13,306 nt of DNA from Bifidobacterium breve. GTDB lineage: Bacteria > Actinomycetota > Actinomycetes > Mycobacteriales > Mycobacteriaceae. Numbering within the stretch: position 1 is the first letter of the stretch; each line of letters starts with the position of its first letter. The stretch is from positions 1-13,306 of the forward strand of contig CAMCWJ010000042.1 of the NCBI GenBank assembly GCA_945882475.1, given 5' to 3'. Position numbers and translations under genes: made by a program. The notes below the pieces were generated by a model that saw nothing but the letters and a program-made list of their open reading frames with translations, had not been told where the DNA came from and did not search any database. This document shows, in pieces, positions 6,846 to 13,306 of the stretch.

Positions 6846-8813
6846 TCAGCGCCGCAGGGCGGTCCAGGCCGACCACAGCGTCGCCTGCTCGGAGTCCCTC
6901 GAGTTGACCGGTTCGAGTTCGAACTTCGCCGTGATGGTGCCGATCACCGACGCCAGGTCGTAAGTGGTGGAGTCAACGCCACTGCGCGGCAACGAATTCG
7001 ACACCAGCAGCGCCGGAATGCGGGTGCCCGGGCCGAATTCGTCGGACGCACCCTTGGTGGTCGGGCCCTGCCCCGGCGGCGGGACATGGTCCCACGCGCC
7101 GCCGAACTCGTCATAGGTCACCACGGTCAGGGTGTCCTGCGCGCAGGGGCCGTCGTAGATCGACTTCAGCACCAAGGCGATCTGTTCGTCACCGACGTAG
7201 GCGCTGCCGTAGCCGGGATGCTGGTTGCGCGGGCCGAGTTCCTGGACGAAGGACACCGGCTTGAGTTCGCACTTCTCCCCCTGGGTCAGCGGATACCAGG
7301 CGGCCATATCCTGCAGATTCCGCGCCCGGTTGGCCTGGGTCTGTGGCGTCGCGTTCGACCAGTTGTAGAAGTAGTTGAAGGACTGGTGGTGATACTGGAA
7401 GTCCTTGTCGGGACACACCGGCCACTCGGTAGACGGATCGGCGGTCGGGTCCGAGCAGCCACGCGAATTACTGACGGGCTTGCCCTCGGCGTCAGCGAAG
7501 GCACGCAGCATCGGCGCATCACCGTTGGTCCACCCGGGCTGACCGGTCAGACCGTTCGCGTTCGACCAGCCGCCGGAGTACCACGCCCAGTCGACCCCGG
7601 CGTCGTTGAGCCGATCACCGACGGTCTTGTAGGTCAGCAGTGGGACCAGGCGCTCTGGAATCGAGCGTGGCGGATACGGCGCCTGCACCGAGAAACTGGT
7701 GTTGACAACGTAGTTGCCGCACAGCACGTCCGGGTTGGTGGTCGGCAGCCCGCAGGCCTGGGTGAGTTGGCCGTCCTTGATGCCGTCGGGATTCGGCGAC
7801 TTGTAGTAGTTGTAGTCGCCCGGGGTGTCGCCGGCGGGCTGCTGGTTCTTCGGCATGCCGTTGCGGTCGAGGACGGCCCGGATGGCCTCGGGAGCTTCGG
7901 GCCACTCCGGCAGGGTCGCGCTGATCAGCCACTGACCGTTGGCGAACGAACCGCCGAAGACGCCGGCGAAGAACTTGTCGGCCACGGCGAACTTCGGGGC
8001 CCCTTCGCCCATCAGGTACTTGTAGGTCCCCATCTGGGTCGTGTCGTAGTGACCCATCACCAGGCCCGCCGCGTCGCTGCCGACCGCGTAGCGGTTCATC
8101 GCGCCGCCGTTGAGTTGGTACTGCTCCTGATAGAAACGGTGCACCAGGTCTCGCGTGCATCCCCCGGCCTGCGCGCCGGGCGAGTTCGCCGGGACGCCGT
8201 TGTCGGCCGGAACCTGGAAGTACTTCACCAGATCGGCGTCGGCTCCCGGCGGCGGGCAGGTCATGGCCCCGCCTGGCAGATAGTCGTTGAGCAGGAAGGG
8301 GGCGTTCGGAAACGCCGACTCATAACCCGGGTACAGCCCGCCTTTGGCTCCGCTGGCATCGGTACACGTCGGCCCGCCCGGCAACGCCTCGGGCGTCAGG
8401 TTGACGTCGTTGAGGAGCAGGCAGCCCAGCGCGGTGCCCTCCGAATTAACCTGGGCCGTAGCCGATTTAGGTGCCTTGGCGATGTTGTCGACCGGATCCC
8501 CGTTGACCTGGCCCCAGAGGCCGAAGAGCTTGTTGAAGCTGTTGTTCTGCATGTACAGCACGACGATGTGCTTGGTCTGCTCGGCGGCCGCCCGCTGGAC
8601 CGGATCAAGCACGATCCGGGGGCCGGGTGACTGCTTCTGCGCGGGCAGGATCGCGGCGGCCGCCGATGCCGAGGCGGATGCCGAGGGGGTTGCCGGGGAG
8701 GTCGTGGCGGAGTCAGTCGGCGACGACGAGCAGGCCACCGCCGTCACCAGGACCACCATCGAGTTCACAGCCACGCAGGTGCGGCCCCACCGGTAAGCAC
8801 GACGATCTCGCAT
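6846..8813 (-). CDS. Exported phosphoesterase, acid phosphatase/phospholipase C family (PF04185 type), likely lipoprotein
   Basis: The 655-residue product has a short basic N-terminus, a hydrophobic stretch at 14-27 and Cys28 in a lipobox-like context (TAVAC). A Ser/Thr/Ala/Pro-rich linker follows to about 60, as expected for an envelope-anchored lipoprotein. The catalytic domain carries the family's landmarks: HIVVLYMQNNSFNKLFG (81-98), a segment reading GSDAAGLVMGHYDTTQMG, ADKFFAGVFGGSFANGQW, NQHPGYGSAYVGDEQ, TYDEFGGAWDHVPPP with the metal-type residues Asp568, Glu569, Asp575 and His576, and FGPGTRIPALLVSN. It should hydrolyse phosphate monoesters or phospholipids outside the membrane. The first signature is unusual: family members normally read ENxSFD, whereas this has Q89-N-N-S-F-N94, losing an acidic metal ligand and the following Asp. 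The ATG at 8813 is preceded by a strong GAGGAG (8819-8824) 5 nt away. There is no Tat twin-arginine motif, unlike mycobacterial PlcA-D as I remember them. Confidence 0.88.
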   Translation of the reverse strand: MRDRRAYRWGRTCVAVNSMVVLVTAVACSSSPTDSATTSPATPSASASASAAAAILPAQKQSPGPRIVLDPVQRAAAEQTKHIVVLYMQNNSFNKLFGLWGQVNGDPVDNIAKAPKSATAQVNSEGTALGCLLLNDVNLTPEALPGGPTCTDASGAKGGLYPGYESAFPNAPFLLNDYLPGGAMTCPPPGADADLVKYFQVPADNGVPANSPGAQAGGCTRDLVHRFYQEQYQLNGGAMNRYAVGSDAAGLVMGHYDTTQMGTYKYLMGEGAPKFAVADKFFAGVFGGSFANGQWLISATLPEWPEAPEAIRAVLDRNGMPKNQQPAGDTPGDYNYYKSPNPDGIKDGQLTQACGLPTTNPDVLCGNYVVNTSFSVQAPYPPRSIPERLVPLLTYKTVGDRLNDAGVDWAWYSGGWSNANGLTGQPGWTNGDAPMLRAFADAEGKPVSNSRGCSDPTADPSTEWPVCPDKDFQYHHQSFNYFYNWSNATPQTQANRARNLQDMAAWYPLTQGEKCELKPVSFVQELGPRNQHPGYGSAYVGDEQIALVLKSIYDGPCAQDTLTVVTYDEFGGAWDHVPPPGQGPTTKGASDEFGPGTRIPALLVSNSLPRSGVDSTTYDLASVIGTITAKFELEPVNSRDSEQATLWSAWTALRR

Positions 8814-8903
8814 GACGTCTCCTCAAGGTTCCCGCCCACGCGTCAGCCTAGCTACCCGGCGGTAATGGGAGGTCCGCAGGTAAGCCGTATTCAATTGCCC
8901 GAT

Positions 8904-8934
8904 AACGTAATTCACGCCCTGTATTCCTTACGTT
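8904..8934. repeat. Inverted repeat AACGTAA / TTACGTT upstream of xfp
   Basis: AACGTAA at 8904-8910 and TTACGTT at 8928-8934 are exact reverse complements with centres 24 bp apart, a little over two helical turns. TTACG recurs at 8938-8942, so the right arm is also part of a 10-bp direct repeat. The spacing suits a dimeric or tetrameric regulator on one DNA face; the regulator is unknown. Confidence 0.5.
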
Positions 8935-8974
8935 CACTTACGCCTCTCCGACTTTCGAACCGGACGTGAATTAC
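8907..8974. repeat. Exact 10-bp inverted repeat GTAATTCACG / CGTGAATTAC upstream of xfp
   Basis: GTAATTCACG at 8907-8916 is the exact reverse complement of CGTGAATTAC at 8965-8974, with centres 58 bp apart. The left arm overlaps the left arm of the shorter repeat at 8904-8910. In a GC-rich genome an exact 10-bp AT-containing repeat inside one promoter region is unlikely to be chance. The likely reading is two operator sites for one regulator, possibly with looping; a long-loop RNA hairpin is less likely. Confidence 0.55.
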
Positions 8975-9020
8975 CCGCGACGACCGCGCGCGCCGGGCCC
9001 ATCCGCGGTTCAATGGACTC

Positions 9021-11495
9021 ATGACCGTGACAACCCAAGATCCGTGGAAGACCTCGGGGGACAACACCCCGAACGACGAGACGCTGGCGGCGCTGGACGG
9101 CTGGTGGCGGGCCTCCAACTACCTGTCCGTCGGCCAGATCTATCTGCTGGACAACCCTCTGCTGCAGACGCCGCTATCGCGCGAACACGTCAAACCGAGA
9201 CTGCTCGGCCACTGGGGCACCACGCCGGGACTGAACTTCCTCTACGCCCACCTCAACCGGGCGATCATCGAACGTGCACAGTCGACCATCTACATCACCG
9301 GCCCCGGCCACGGCGGTCCGGGACTGGTCGCCAACGCCTACCTCGACGGGACCTACACCGAGACCTACCCCGACATCACCGAGGACGCCGAAGGCATGCG
9401 GCGGTTGTTCCGACAGTTCTCCTTCCCCGGTGGCATTCCCTCGCATGTCGCCCCGGAGACACCCGGCTCGATCCACGAGGGCGGAGAACTCGGCTACGCC
9501 CTGTCGCACGCCTACGGCGCCGCGTTCGACAATCCCGATCTGCTGGTGGTCGCTGTGATCGGCGACGGCGAAGCCGAGACCGGTGCGCTGGCGACGAGTT
9601 GGCATTCCAATAAATTCATGCACCCCGCGAAAGACGGCGTGGTGCTTCCCATCCTCCATCTGAACGGCTATAAGATCGCCAATCCGACTGTGCTGGATCG
9701 GATTCCGCAGGATGAATTACGCAGCCTAATGATCGGCTACGGCCACAAGCCGTACTTCTTCGAGGTGCCCGACGACGGCTCGCAAGACAACGCCGATGCG
9801 CACCGGCGTTTCGCGACACTCCTCGACGAAGTGCTCAACGAGATCGCCGAGATCAAGGCCAACGCCGCTACCCGCGACGAGCGTCGGCCTGCCTGGCCGA
9901 TGATCGTGTTCCGCACCCCGAAGGGCTGGACCGGCCCGGCCTACATCGACGGTAAGAAGACCACAGGATCGTGGCGTGCGCACCAGGTTCCGCTGGCCAG
10001 CGCCCGCGACACTCCGGAGCACCTGCAGGTGCTCGCCGACTGGCTGGCCTCCTACCGCCCCGAGGAGTTGTTTGACGACAACGGCACGCTGCAGCCGTGG
10101 GTGGCCCGTCTGGCCCCGGGCGGCCACCTGCGGATGAGCGACAACCCGCACGCCAATGGCGGCCTGCTGCTCAAAGACCTGCGACTGCCGGACTTCCGCG
10201 ACTACGCCGTGGAGGTGCCCGCGCCTGGTGCGACCATTGCCGAAGCGACCCGGGTGCTCGGTCAGTGGCTGACCGACGTGGTGCGGCTAAATCCGGACAA
10301 CTTCCGGATCTTCGGGCCTGACGAGACCGCGTCGAACAGACTGCAGTCGGTCTTCGAAGCGACCGACAAGCAGTGGAACGCGGAGTTCTTCGGCCCCGAG
10401 GTCGACGAACACCTGGCTCGGGCCGGCCGGGTGGTCGAGATGCTCTCCGAACACCAGTGTCAGGGTTGGTTGGAGGGTTACCTGCTGACCGGCCGACACG
10501 GATTATTCAACTGCTACGAGGCCTTCATTCACATCATCGACTCGATGTTCAATCAGCACGCCAAGTGGCTGAAGGTCACCAACCACATTCCGTGGCGACG
10601 GCCGATCGCGAGCCTGAATTACCTTCTGTCCAGCCATGTCTGGCGCCAGGACCACAATGGCTTCAGCCACCAGGATCCCGGCTTCATCGACCACGTCGTC
10701 AACAAGAGCGCGGAGGTCGTGCGGGTGTACCTACCGCCGGACGCAAACACCCTGCTGTCCACGTACGACCACTGCCTGCGTTCGCGGCAGTACGTCAACG
10801 TGGTGGTCGCCGGCAAGCAACCGCACCCCAACTTCCTGGCCATGGACGAGGCGATCGCGCACTGCACCCGCGGCCTGGGCATCTGGGAGTGGGCCGGCAC
10901 CGAACAGGTGGGTACATCGCCGGACGTGGTGCTGGCCTCCGCCGGCGACGTGCCCACCCTGGAGGCGCTCGCCGCGGCCGACCTGCTGCGCCGGCACCTC
11001 CCGGAATTGAAGGTGCGGTTCGTCAACATCGTGGACCTGATGCGGTTGCAGGACGAGTCCGAGCATCCGCACGGCCTGTCCAACCGCGAGTTCGACATGA
11101 TCTTCACCCCGGACAAGCCGGTCATCTTCGCCTATCACGGGTATCCCTGGCTCCTCCACCGCCTTACCTACCGCCGCACCAACGACACCCGGATTCATGT
11201 GCGTGGCTACAAGGAGGAGGGCACCACCACCACCCCATTCGACATGGTGATGCTCAACGATCTCGACCGTTACCACCTCGTCATCGACGTGATCGACCGG
11301 GTGCCCACCCTCGGCGACCGCTACGCCACGCTGCGTCAGCAGATGCAGGACAAGCGTCTGGCGGCGCGGGAGTACACCCGCGAGCACGGCGACGACATCC
11401 CCGAAGTACGGGACTGGGTGTGGCCCGCCGCAGTGGGCGCGCGCACGGACGCCTCCGTCGCCGCCACCGTCGCCACCGGCGGGGACAACGAGTAG
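9021..11495 (+). CDS. xfp: Phosphoketolase (xylulose-5-phosphate/fructose-6-phosphate), ThDP-dependent
   Basis: Xfp uses thiamine diphosphate (ThDP) and Mg2+ to cleave fructose-6-P to erythrose-4-P plus acetyl-P, and/or xylulose-5-P to glyceraldehyde-3-P plus acetyl-P. The 824-residue length is normal and the protein looks complete. Expected active-site segments are present: GHWGTTPGLNF (His64), GPGHGGPG (His97), SHVAPETPGSIHEGGELGY (His142), the ThDP/Mg motif GDGEAETG (181-188) with LNGYKI, His321 in SWRAHQVPL, Glu485 in GWLEGYLLTGRHG, His550 in SHQDPGF, and YHGYPWLLHRLTYRRTN near the C-terminus. These match, in place and spacing, the bifidobacterial enzyme as I recall it. Which substrate is preferred cannot be read from sequence. 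The ATG at 9021 was chosen from the family-like N-terminus. No acetate kinase or phosphotransacetylase gene is visible to use the acetyl-P. A strong hairpin follows the stop. Confidence 0.97.
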   Translation: MTVTTQDPWKTSGDNTPNDETLAALDGWWRASNYLSVGQIYLLDNPLLQTPLSREHVKPRLLGHWGTTPGLNFLYAHLNRAIIERAQSTIYITGPGHGGPGLVANAYLDGTYTETYPDITEDAEGMRRLFRQFSFPGGIPSHVAPETPGSIHEGGELGYALSHAYGAAFDNPDLLVVAVIGDGEAETGALATSWHSNKFMHPAKDGVVLPILHLNGYKIANPTVLDRIPQDELRSLMIGYGHKPYFFEVPDDGSQDNADAHRRFATLLDEVLNEIAEIKANAATRDERRPAWPMIVFRTPKGWTGPAYIDGKKTTGSWRAHQVPLASARDTPEHLQVLADWLASYRPEELFDDNGTLQPWVARLAPGGHLRMSDNPHANGGLLLKDLRLPDFRDYAVEVPAPGATIAEATRVLGQWLTDVVRLNPDNFRIFGPDETASNRLQSVFEATDKQWNAEFFGPEVDEHLARAGRVVEMLSEHQCQGWLEGYLLTGRHGLFNCYEAFIHIIDSMFNQHAKWLKVTNHIPWRRPIASLNYLLSSHVWRQDHNGFSHQDPGFIDHVVNKSAEVVRVYLPPDANTLLSTYDHCLRSRQYVNVVVAGKQPHPNFLAMDEAIAHCTRGLGIWEWAGTEQVGTSPDVVLASAGDVPTLEALAAADLLRRHLPELKVRFVNIVDLMRLQDESEHPHGLSNREFDMIFTPDKPVIFAYHGYPWLLHRLTYRRTNDTRIHVRGYKEEGTTTTPFDMVMLNDLDRYHLVIDVIDRVPTLGDRYATLRQQMQDKRLAAREYTREHGDDIPEVRDWVWPAAVGARTDASVAATVATGGDNE

Positions 11496-11508
11496 GCCCC
11501 CGCGTGCT

Positions 11509-11525
11509 GGCGCCCAGGGGGCGCC
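11509..11525 (+). terminator. Strong GC hairpin after xfp, likely transcription terminator
   Basis: GGCGCCC at 11509-11515 pairs perfectly with GGGCGCC at 11519-11525 across a 3-nt loop, starting 13 nt after the xfp stop. No T-run follows, which is common for mycobacterial hairpins proposed as terminators. It may separate xfp from the hydrolase gene 100 bp further on. Confidence 0.55.
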
Positions 11526-11569
11526 CCAGGGAAGCAGCGAGTCAGGTGGTGGCCGCGCCGGTGCGGGCT

Positions 11570-11575
11570 TAGGAT
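11570..11575 (+). promoter_or_regulatory. Candidate -10 element for the Rv2715-like hydrolase
   Basis: TAGGAT at 11570-11575 fits the mycobacterial -10 pattern TAnnnT and lies 49 nt before the ATG at 11625, between the xfp hairpin and the gene. No convincing -35 is seen, so this is tentative. Confidence 0.33.
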
Positions 11576-11624
11576 CCTTTTGCCCCGCTGCAGCAGGCAG
11601 CCGGCCCCACCGGCGAGGTTGGAC

Positions 11625-12647
11625 ATGGCACAGCGCAACCGTGGGCCGCAGGCGGACGACGATCCGCAACCGCGGCTGGCCTACCGGACCATTCACGGCT
11701 ACCGGCGGGCATTCCGCATCGCGGGTTCAGGTCCGGCGCTGCTGCTGATCCACGGGATCGGCGACAACTCGACCACCTGGGAGCCGGTGCACGCCAGGCT
11801 CGCGCGGCGGTTCACCGTCATCGCTCCGGATCTGCTGGGCCACGGGATGTCTGACAAGCCCCGAGCGGACTATTCGGTGGCGGCCTATGCCAACGGCATG
11901 CGGGATCTGTTGAGCGTGCTGGACATCAAACGGGCGACGGTCGTCGGCCATTCGCTCGGCGGCGGCGTGGCCATGCAGTTCTGCTACCAGTTCCCGCAAC
12001 TGGTGGACCGGCTGATCCTGGTGGGCGCGGGCGGGGTCACCAAGGACGTCAACATCGCGATGCGGCTGGCCTCGCTGCCGGTGGCCTCGGAAGCGTTTGC
12101 GCTGCTGCGAATTCCCCTCGTTCTGCCGACTCTGCAGCTGACCGGCCGGGTCCTGGGATCGGTGCTGGGCTCCACCGGCGTGGGACGCGACATGCCCAAC
12201 ATGCTGCGGATCCTGGCCGACCTTCCCGAGCCGACGGCATCATCGGCCTTCACCAGGGCCCTGCGCGCGGTAGTGGACTGGCGCGGGCAGGTCGTCACCA
12301 TGTTGGATCGGTGTTATCTGACCGAATCGGTTCCGGTGCAACTGATCTGGGGTGAACAGGATTCGATGATTCCGGTCCGCCATGGACGAATGGCGCATGC
12401 TGCGATGCCCGGCTCCCGACTGGAGATCTTCCCCCGGTCCGGGCACTTTCCCTTCCATGACGACCCCGACCGCTTCATCGAGGTACTCGAGCAGTTCATC
12501 GATTCCACCGAACCCGCCGAGCATGACCAGGCCCAGTTACGGGACTTGCTGCGCCGGGGCAATGCCGAAGACTCCGTCTCCGGACCGGACGACACCCGGG
12601 TGGCGGTCCTCGACGCACTCGAAGCCGACGAACGCAGTGCGACCTGA
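11625..12647 (+). CDS. Alpha/beta hydrolase, Rv2715-like
   Basis: The 340-residue protein has a complete alpha/beta-hydrolase core: the oxyanion segment LLIHGIGDNSTTW (about 40-52), DLLGHGMSDKP, and a nucleophile elbow VGHSLGGG with Ser110. The probable acid is Asp246 (WGEQDSMIP) and the base His274 (SGHFPFHDD). A helical lid of about 140-230 lies between core and acid. The sequence agrees closely, over its full length, with what I remember of M. tuberculosis Rv2715 (about 341 residues, annotated hydrolase), including the ERSAT C-terminus. The substrate is unknown; no signal peptide or membrane helix is evident. The ATG at 11625 was chosen because it has GAGG a few bases upstream and gives the Rv2715 length. 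A TTG 45 nt earlier, in frame, would add a Pro/Arg-rich leader with no support. It appears to be a single-gene unit between the xfp hairpin and the riboswitch. Confidence 0.9.
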   Translation: MAQRNRGPQADDDPQPRLAYRTIHGYRRAFRIAGSGPALLLIHGIGDNSTTWEPVHARLARRFTVIAPDLLGHGMSDKPRADYSVAAYANGMRDLLSVLDIKRATVVGHSLGGGVAMQFCYQFPQLVDRLILVGAGGVTKDVNIAMRLASLPVASEAFALLRIPLVLPTLQLTGRVLGSVLGSTGVGRDMPNMLRILADLPEPTASSAFTRALRAVVDWRGQVVTMLDRCYLTESVPVQLIWGEQDSMIPVRHGRMAHAAMPGSRLEIFPRSGHFPFHDDPDRFIEVLEQFIDSTEPAEHDQAQLRDLLRRGNAEDSVSGPDDTRVAVLDALEADERSAT

Positions 12648-12650
12648 CCC

Positions 12651-12663
12651 ACGCTGGTAGCGT
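12651..12663 (+). terminator. Small hairpin just after the hydrolase stop, possible terminator
   Basis: ACGCT at 12651-12655 pairs with AGCGT at 12659-12663 across GGT, beginning 4 nt after the stop. Five base pairs and no T-run make this weak. It sits immediately before the riboswitch, where a boundary would be expected. Confidence 0.25.
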
Positions 12664-12673
12664 CCGAGAAGCA

Positions 12674-12889
12674 ACTGGTCTTCCGGGACGGGTGCGAACC
12701 ATGTTCCGGAATCGAGTGGCGTAAGCGGTCGGTGCGTCACGAGAGGGAACCCGGTGGGAATCCGGGACTGTCCCGCAGCGGTATGCAGGAACGAACGCCG
12801 TCATCGGCACTGGCCGCAAGGCTGGGAAGCGACGGCCAGTAGGAACACCCCCCAGGGGTGTGCGCCCGCGAGTCCGAAGACCTGCCAGT
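12674..12889 (+). promoter_or_regulatory. Cobalamin (B12, adenosylcobalamin-type) riboswitch aptamer
   Basis: The conserved core is unmistakable: GGGAACCCGGTGGGAATCC at 12745-12763, then ACTGTCCCGCAGCGGTATGC, GGAACGA, a segment ending GGGAAGCGACGGCCAGTAGG, and the B12 box AGTCCGAAGACCTGCC at 12871-12886. The closing P1 helix can be drawn between GGTCTTCCGG (12677-12686) and CCGAAGACC (12874-12882), with flanking ACT and AGT. A variable arm forms a 7-bp hairpin, ACACCCC at 12845-12851 with GGGGTGT at 12855-12861. The 359-bp stretch between the hydrolase and cbiM holds this element and its expression platform and no gene. B12 binding normally shuts off the downstream transport or synthesis gene, which fits cbiM. 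Confidence 0.95.
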
Positions 12890-12899
12890 CGTGCCGGGC

Positions 12900-13003
12900 G
12901 CGCCGCGTCCGGCGGCGCATCGCCTCGTGGAGTGGGCGCGTGGCCGTTCCCACGACAGCGTGGTCACCGGTGATGTACCTTGGGTTTTCGTCCGAAGGGA
13001 ACG
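12900..13003 (+). promoter_or_regulatory. Putative riboswitch expression platform with ribosome-binding-site sequestration
   Basis: A stable hairpin directly follows the aptamer: GCGCCGC at 12900-12906 and GCGGCGC at 12912-12918, loop GTCCG. Further on, CGTTCCC at 12945-12951 is an exact 7-bp complement of GGGAACG at 12997-13003, which overlaps the cbiM Shine-Dalgarno sequence AAGGGA (12995-13000). The same anti-SD bases can instead pair locally: GTGGG (12932-12936) with CCCAC (12949-12953), or CCACG (12950-12954) with CGTGG (12959-12963). A perfect palindrome TCACCGGTGA lies at 12964-12973. These mutually exclusive pairings suggest translational control; which one B12 favours is inferred, not seen. 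Confidence 0.5.
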
Positions 13004-13006
13004 ACC

Positions 13007-13306
13007 ATGCACATCGAACCGGGGATCGTCGAAGGTTCGAAGATCGTCTTGAGTTACCTCACCGCCGGTGGCGCGGGGCTGTATGCCGCGCGTGCGGTGT
13101 GGAAGTCGGTCAAGGACCGCGGCCCGGGTTCGCTGCTCGTGCGCAGTGTGGCGACCACCGCGCTGGTGCTCACCTTTTTCCAGGTGTTCCCGCATGCGCC
13201 AGTTGGCGTCTCCGAAGTGCACCTGATCCTCGGATCGACGCTGTTCCTATTGTTCGGTGCGGCTCCGGCCGCGGTCGGTCTGGCCACCGGGTTACTGGTC
13301 CAGGGC
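13007..13306 (+). CDS. cbiM: CbiM-type cobalt/nickel ECF transporter membrane component, first 100 residues, cut by right edge
   Basis: The ATG at 13007 opens a frame that runs to the window edge. It starts MHIEPGIVEGSKIVLSYLTA, the conserved N-terminus of CbiM/NikM substrate-capture proteins. In that family Met1 and His2 themselves form part of the metal site together with a later His; here that is probably His72 in GVSEVHLILGSTLFLLFG. This requirement fixes the start at this Met. AAGGGA at 12995-13000 is well placed 6 nt upstream. Hydrophobic helices are visible at about 12-30, 45-62 and 73-98. The protein imports Co2+ (or Ni2+) with CbiN/Q/O-type partners, presumably downstream outside the window. 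Location behind a cobalamin riboswitch argues for cobalt. About half or more of the protein is missing here. Confidence 0.9.
   Translation, partial: MHIEPGIVEGSKIVLSYLTAGGAGLYAARAVWKSVKDRGPGSLLVRSVATTALVLTFFQVFPHAPVGVSEVHLILGSTLFLLFGAAPAAVGLATGLLVQG

Larger units (their letters stand above)
8814..9020. promoter_or_regulatory. Divergent control region between the phosphoesterase gene and xfp
   Basis: These 207 bp separate two outward-facing genes, and the middle part (about 8880-8975) is clearly more AT-rich than its surroundings. It contains the two inverted repeats listed separately. On the minus strand TAGGCT (complement of 8845-8850) fits a -10 for the phosphoesterase with a leader of about 25 nt. 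On the plus strand several TAnnnT candidates exist (for example TAACGT at 8903-8908), but none has a good -35. Xfp has no clear Shine-Dalgarno sequence. Confidence 0.5.

Noticed and set aside
7086..8630. 514-codon open frame on the plus strand opposite the phosphoesterase
   Set aside because: Its product is Val/Arg/Gly-rich with no recognisable domain, and it lies wholly antisense to a gene with clear family motifs and a strong ribosome-binding site. Long mirror frames are expected in GC-rich coding DNA.
10373..11572. 399-codon plus-strand frame overlapping xfp
   Set aside because: Arg/Gly/Pro/His-rich shadow in another frame of the phosphoketolase, which is unambiguous there.
11580..11624. 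Upstream TTG start for the Rv2715-like hydrolase
   Set aside because: It would add 15 residues with no ribosome-binding site and no family support; the ATG at 11625 gives the expected length.
12737..13222. 161-codon minus-strand frame across the riboswitch and cbiM start
   Set aside because: It runs antisense through a conserved structured RNA and through a CbiM N-terminus, and has no family resemblance.

Overview
The window looks like chromosome from a high-GC actinobacterium, most likely a non-tuberculous mycobacterium (Mycolicibacterium/Mycobacterium). The support is an MmpL-family transporter, a WXG100/EspC-like type VII secretion pair, an alpha/beta hydrolase that closely matches my memory of M. 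tuberculosis Rv2715, GC-rich codon use, and GTG and TTG starts. No database search was possible, so family names rest on motifs and on remembered homologues.

Layout from left to right. (1) Positions 1-1996, minus strand: a secreted histidine phosphatase followed 4 nt later by an MMPL-family membrane transporter that runs off the left edge. (2) Positions 2093-4182, plus strand: a small WXG100/EspC-like protein with a TTG start, then, 2 nt after its stop, a DUF1023-type alpha/beta hydrolase with its own N-terminal WXG helical hairpin. This looks like a type VII secretion substrate and partner, with no ESX machinery in view. (3) Positions 4302-6830, plus strand: a full-length glycogen/maltodextrin phosphorylase (glgP). 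(4) Positions 6846-8813, minus strand, convergent with glgP: a lipoprotein-like phosphoesterase of the acid phosphatase/phospholipase C family. (5) Positions 8814-9020: a divergent control region with two overlapping inverted repeats. (6) Positions 9021-11495, plus strand: a complete phosphoketolase (xfp), then a strong GC hairpin. (7) Positions 11625-12647, plus strand: an Rv2715-like hydrolase. (8) Positions 12674-13306: a cobalamin riboswitch, a plausible expression platform, and the first 100 codons of a CbiM-type cobalt/nickel ECF transporter component, cut by the right edge.

How the genes may work together. GlgP releases glucose-1-phosphate from storage glucan. Xfp splits fructose-6-P and/or xylulose-5-P to acetyl-phosphate. 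Having both in one neighbourhood suggests a glycogen-to-acetyl-phosphate route, but they are not one operon: the phosphoesterase lies between them on the other strand. The riboswitch-cbiM unit reads as B12-feedback control of cobalt import. I see no mobile elements, tRNA or rRNA genes, or CRISPR arrays. The least ordinary parts are the WXG-hydrolase pair, the Glu-to-Gln and Asp-to-Asn differences in the phosphoesterase signature, the repeats in front of xfp, and the complementary segments around the cbiM ribosome-binding site.
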